From NCBI GenBank assembly GCA_934692295.1, contig CAKUTL010000063.1:1-7751 (forward strand): a stretch of DNA of 7,751 nt, given 5' to 3'. Under the pieces are notes generated by a model. The model was not told the origin of the DNA, did not search any database, and saw nothing but the letters and a program-made list of their open reading frames with translations. The DNA is from an uncultured Candidatus Melainabacteria bacterium. Lineage in GTDB: Bacteria > Cyanobacteriota > Vampirovibrionia > Gastranaerophilales > Gastranaerophilaceae. Position 1 is the first letter of the stretch, and each line of letters opens with the position of its first letter. Positions 5,688 to 7,751 of this stretch are shown here, in pieces. Position numbers and translations under genes: made by a program.

Positions 5688-5826
5688 ATAAGATTTAAGT
5701 GTAGTCGAAACACTAAATATAAATAGTTCATTAACCCCAAAAACATATAAACTCCTAAATAATAAACACTAAAAGAGACCATTAGGATGCAGAAAACGAC
5801 CCACTCACTTGTGAGTGGTTTTTTTT
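5688..5826 (+). ncRNA. Candidate small non-coding RNA, about 139 nt
   Basis: The transcript is bounded by a strong promoter (predicted start near 5688) and a Rho-independent terminator. Near its 5' end a hairpin pairs TTTAAGTGT (5694-5702) with ACACTAAA (5710-5717), with one bulged A and a loop AGTCGAA. A long A-rich, apparently unpaired stretch follows (about 5718-5800). It contains AACCCC (5733-5738) and CTCCT (5752-5756, complementary to a Shine-Dalgarno AGGAG). TCCTAA (5753-5758) could pair with TTAGGA (5782-5787). The architecture of 5' hairpin, open middle and terminator hairpin is that of a trans-acting regulatory RNA. I do not recognise it as 6S, SRP RNA, tmRNA, RNase P or a riboswitch. 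The only ATG, at 5787, opens a frame that runs through the terminator and is not believed. The exact 5' end is a prediction. Confidence 0.55.
5801..5826 (+). terminator. Rho-independent terminator of the small RNA
   Basis: CCACTCA/TGAGTGG form a perfect 7-bp stem with a CTTG loop, followed immediately by eight T residues. On the opposite strand the same hairpin is followed by GTCGTTTT, so it may also stop the minus-strand transcript coming from 5923-6627. Confidence 0.85.
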
Positions 5827-5891
5827 ATGTTTATTTTTATAAAACGACTAAAATAAACCTCTTAAAGACTCAAAACATTAAAATTTTATAT

Positions 5892-5916
5892 AATAAGTGT
5901 ATAAATATCACTTATT
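5892..5916 (-). terminator. Weak hairpin after the minus-strand membrane-protein gene
   Basis: AATAAGTG (5892-5899) and CACTTATT (5909-5916) form a perfect 8-bp, AT-rich inverted repeat with a 9-nt loop, starting 6 bp past the stop codon of the minus-strand gene. On that strand it is followed by ATATAAAATTTT rather than a clean U-run, so termination here would be weak. Confidence 0.35.
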
Positions 5917-5922
5917 TCTTGA

Positions 5923-6627
5923 TTAATGGCGAATTTCAAATGGTTGTTGAGTCTGAGGGGTGGAATTAGCCGGATAATTTGGAGCTTGTGCCGGTTGTTG
6001 GTCAACCACAGGTTGAACATTCTGCATTGGATAAGTTGTTGCCATTGGAGTTTGGATAGGTTGCACATCCATAGGCTGTTGTGGCTGAGCTTGTTGTTGA
6101 GTAGAATCTTGTTGATAATCATTCATAAAACTATTCATTCTATCCTGTCTTTGAGAATACAAATCATCTGTTTTTTGAATATCAGTCAAAATATCGCCCA
6201 GTTCTTTTTTATAATCGTTTGATTGTTTACATGTTTTATAATTATCGAGCATGCTGTACAAGTTTCTAATATTTCCAGCTGCAACACTTTTTCTAGCTTC
6301 ATCAGTTTCCATACCACTATATGTTAAACGATATAGAGCAAGAGCATTATGTTGGGCATAATCAAGATAAGCACAGCTCGAATTTTTCATTAACAAGCCT
6401 TCATTTTTCTTTAATTTTTGATTTAGGAAATCTGCAATAGAGAGATATTTGAAATACTTATCAGAAGAAGACATTGAATTATTGTTATCGATTTCTTCAA
6501 AATCTATTTTATCTTCAAGAGATTTTGTTTCCCTATAAGTGGAAATAGAATAAGTCATAAGCAATATTCCTAATAATAAAATACTTGCCCCAAGAATAAG
6601 TAAATCATTTGGATTTCTTTTTTCCAT
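5923..6627 (-). CDS. Membrane-anchored protein with Gln/Pro-rich C-terminal tail, unknown function
   Basis: 234 residues, not recognised. MEKRNPND is followed by one hydrophobic helix at about residues 9-27 (LLILGASILLLGILLMTYSI). The basic N-terminus predicts cytoplasmic N and an exported remainder. A predominantly helical region (about 50-170) contains two cysteines, Cys85 and Cys133, possibly a disulfide. From about residue 172 the sequence becomes Gln/Pro-rich low complexity to the end. The upstream in-frame ATG at 6684 was rejected: GGGGAG sits 6 bases before ATG 6627, and the extra 19 residues would overlap the candidate -10 TATAAT. The gene is divergent from the two tandem exported proteins and may belong with them in the envelope (inference). 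Reading frames on the opposite strand here are shadows of the repetitive tail. Confidence 0.75.
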   Translation of the reverse strand: MEKRNPNDLLILGASILLLGILLMTYSISTYRETKSLEDKIDFEEIDNNNSMSSSDKYFKYLSIADFLNQKLKKNEGLLMKNSSCAYLDYAQHNALALYRLTYSGMETDEARKSVAAGNIRNLYSMLDNYKTCKQSNDYKKELGDILTDIQKTDDLYSQRQDRMNSFMNDYQQDSTQQQAQPQQPMDVQPIQTPMATTYPMQNVQPVVDQQPAQAPNYPANSTPQTQQPFEIRH

Positions 6628-6633
6628 TTTGCT

Positions 6634-6639
6634 CTCCCC
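6634..6639 (-). promoter_or_regulatory. Ribosome-binding site that fixes the start at 6627
   Basis: GGGGAG on the minus strand, 6 bases before ATG 6627. No comparable site precedes the longer in-frame ATG at 6684. Confidence 0.7.
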
Positions 6640-6654
6640 AATTACTGCAAACTT

Positions 6655-6660
6655 ATTATA
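6655..6660 (-). promoter_or_regulatory. Candidate -10 for the membrane-protein gene
   Basis: Consensus TATAAT on the minus strand, giving a start near 6648 and a leader of about 20 nt. The -35 region at 17-bp spacing (TGGTAT) is poor. This position lies inside the longer ORF version, which supports the shorter start. Confidence 0.45.
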
Positions 6661-6696
6661 CAATAAATCCCAATAAAATACCATTCAAACGATTTA

Positions 6697-6725
6697 TTTG
6701 CATTTTAAGAATATAATTATATAAT
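6697..6725 (+). promoter_or_regulatory. Candidate promoter for the tandem exported proteins
   Basis: TTTGCA (6697-6702), a 17-bp spacer and TATAAT (6720-6725). The predicted start near 6732 gives a leader of about 21 nt. A second TATAAT at 6712-6717 lacks a good partner. Together with the minus-strand -10 at 6655-6660 it makes a divergent promoter region. Confidence 0.5.
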
Positions 6726-6742
6726 TAACGTAAAATAGCATT

Positions 6743-6749
6743 GGAGAAG
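6743..6749 (+). promoter_or_regulatory. Ribosome-binding site that fixes the start at 6753
   Basis: GGAGAAG, with GGAG 6 bases before ATG 6753. An in-frame TTG at 6741 would place this site inside the gene, so that longer version is rejected. Confidence 0.75.
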
Positions 6750-6752
6750 TTA

Positions 6753-7382
6753 ATGAAAAAGATATTCACAATTTTAATACTACTAGGGTTATTTATTGGC
6801 TCACAAGTTCTCGCAGACGTTGTAACTACGACAAGGAAAATAAATAAACCGACAACAACTCCATCACAACAATATAACAAACCCGCAAATACCCAATACA
6901 AACCGCAACAAAATACGACAGGGAGTAAACTTGCAGATAGTGTAAAGAGTTGCAGACCTTATAGTGAAACAATGGTTACAGATATGGGCGGAGTTAATTT
7001 TGCATTCAAAGTAAGTATTGGCGGTTGGATTAATAACAAATGCAGATTAGATTTCGTATCTGATGCACAAGGAATTGCCTCAAGTTTTGAACAAATCTAT
7101 GGCGTTTCTGCATCTCAAGCCCAAATTTCAACTTTTGCTCCAAAAGTAAGATGTAATTTTACAAAACAACAACTTGCATATGTCGGAGATTCTATTTTAC
7201 AAGAAGAAGCTCGTAAAAATGGTGGTAATGGAAGAATGTTAAAAAATCCAAACCAAATTTCTTTGGGGGGATTTTCTGATTCTGATGCAAGATTATTAGA
7301 TGTATTAATGAACGATAGAGCCTGTACAATATTAAATGCAAACGACTTAGGCAATATGCTTCAATCAATTATGGGTTTTTAG
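6753..7382 (+). CDS. Exported four-cysteine protein, first of two tandem paralogues
   Basis: 209 residues, family not recognised. A Sec signal peptide MKKIFTILILLGLFIGSQVLA has a likely cleavage site after Ala21 (VLA|D). A Thr/Gln/Asn/Pro-rich low-complexity segment (about 22-57) follows, probably a flexible spacer. The folded part has four cysteines: Cys67, Cys97, Cys134 and Cys191. Cys67 to Cys97 forms a module C.P.......D..G....F.V.I.GW.NNKC that recurs with identical spacing in the next gene, 19 bp downstream. The C-terminal half is helical in character (QQLAYVGDSILQEEARKN and SDARLLDVLMNDRACTIL). There is no lipobox and no second membrane helix, so it is expected to be periplasmic or secreted. 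It is probably co-transcribed with the next gene from the promoter at 6697-6725. Confidence 0.82.
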   Translation: MKKIFTILILLGLFIGSQVLADVVTTTRKINKPTTTPSQQYNKPANTQYKPQQNTTGSKLADSVKSCRPYSETMVTDMGGVNFAFKVSIGGWINNKCRLDFVSDAQGIASSFEQIYGVSASQAQISTFAPKVRCNFTKQQLAYVGDSILQEEARKNGGNGRMLKNPNQISLGGFSDSDARLLDVLMNDRACTILNANDLGNMLQSIMGF

Positions 7383-7401
7383 AATAAAAAGGACAAAAAA
7401 G

Positions 7402-7751
7402 ATGAAAAGATTAAAATCATTACTTATAATTTCTGCACTATTGGTATCAATTCCAACAGCTACAAATGCAATGCAAACAAAAGCGGTAAAAGAACAACAA
7501 GCTGTCAATAAAAATTCCGCTCAACAAATGCAAAAAATGTCAGATAAAAATGAATTATTTACCGTTGATCAGAAAATAGATATTTTATCAAAAAAATATC
7601 TAAACAATTTTAGAACATGTGAACCATTACATATATCAGAATCTATGGACATTTTCGGACTAAAAATATCTTTTCAAGTTGATATAAATGGATGGGTTAA
7701 CAACAAATGTTCTTACTATATGACAGGAAACATTGGCGGATTAGGTAAAGA
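7402..7751 (+). CDS. Exported protein, second tandem paralogue, 3' partial
   Basis: Open frame of 116 codons running off the window. AGGA at 7390-7393 lies 8 bases before the ATG. A signal peptide MKRLKSLLIISALLVSIPT..NA has a likely cleavage after Ala23. A Gln/Lys/Asn/Met-rich, probably helical stretch (about 24-60) follows. The conserved module then runs from Cys73 to Cys103 (CEPLHISESMDIFG, then F.VDINGWVNNKC). It matches the upstream gene at 13 of 31 positions with no gap, including both Cys, Pro, Asp, Gly, Phe, Val, Ile and the GW.NNKC end. The linkers and signal peptides differ, so this is an old duplication, not a recent one. Function unknown; the gene continues beyond 7751. Confidence 0.85.
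   Translation, partial: MKRLKSLLIISALLVSIPTATNAMQTKAVKEQQAVNKNSAQQMQKMSDKNELFTVDQKIDILSKKYLNNFRTCEPLHISESMDIFGLKISFQVDINGWVNNKCSYYMTGNIGGLGK

Noticed and set aside
5688..5826. Known RNA (6S, SRP RNA, tmRNA, RNase P, tracrRNA, riboswitch)
   Set aside because: Length, motifs and fold do not match by eye: there is no SRP tetraloop domain, no tRNA-like ends, no CRISPR repeat nearby and no coding gene following as expected for a riboswitch.
5787..5969. 60-codon plus-strand frame starting at ATG 5787, preceded by TTAGG
   Set aside because: It reads straight through the terminator hairpin and its T-run (HSLVSGFF), with AT-rich filler after it and no recognisable domain. The region is better explained as the 3' end of a small RNA.
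5926..6222. 98-codon plus-strand frame opposite the membrane-protein gene
   Set aside because: Trp/Leu/Arg-rich translation is the antisense of the Gln/Pro-rich tail. It has no ribosome-binding site, whereas the minus-strand gene has one plus a membrane helix.
6628..6684. Longer N-terminus of the membrane protein from the minus-strand ATG at 6684
   Set aside because: It spans a consensus TATAAT and the GGGGAG ribosome-binding site of ATG 6627, and it puts 19 unrelated residues before a good membrane-anchor start.

Overview
The window is a low-GC, AT-rich bacterial chromosome segment from a Gram-negative-type organism. It has a periplasmic-sensor diguanylate cyclase, a type IV pilin-like protein, and Sec-exported proteins with paired cysteines. 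The pilin N-terminus (FTLAEVLITLGVIGVVAAMT after the cleavage glycine) and its DINGKKQGPN..WGYD signature resemble proteins I associate with gut Gastranaerophilales/Melainabacteria (non-photosynthetic relatives of Cyanobacteria). That assignment is a moderate-confidence inference from family resemblance, not from a marker gene.

Layout. (1) 1-4041, plus strand: a tightly packed operon of a CHASE2-GGDEF diguanylate cyclase (5' end outside the window), an 814-residue STAND-like P-loop NTPase with C-terminal TPR repeats, and rsmG (16S rRNA m7G methyltransferase), whose start lies inside the end of the NTPase gene. (2) 4064-4532: a yjbQ/UPF0047 gene with its own extended -10 promoter. (3) 4535-5538: a pilin-like gene on the minus strand, divergent from a small Xre-type HTH regulator. 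The 74-bp gap between them holds two 19-bp inverted repeats of the same design (TACGTA half-sites 13 bp apart), probably a dual operator. (4) 5539-5922: 384 bp with no credible protein gene. It contains two palindromes, a near-consensus promoter, and a strong Rho-independent terminator 113 bp downstream of the predicted transcription start, so it probably encodes a small RNA of about 139 nt. (5) 5923-7751: a membrane-anchored protein with a Q/P-rich tail on the minus strand, divergent from two tandem exported proteins. The second of these runs off the window. The tandem pair share a Cys-to-Cys module with identical spacing (C..P....D..G....F.V.I.GW.NNKC) and are paralogues.

How it fits together. 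The left operon combines c-di-GMP synthesis, a signalling-type NTPase and ribosome modification. The middle is a self-contained regulator/pilin pair that looks jointly controlled through the shared intergenic operators. The right is an uncharacterised envelope cluster. The observations most worth following are the dual operator, the candidate small RNA, the tandem secreted paralogues, and the STAND-TPR protein. No rRNA, tRNA, CRISPR array, insertion sequence or integrase was seen.
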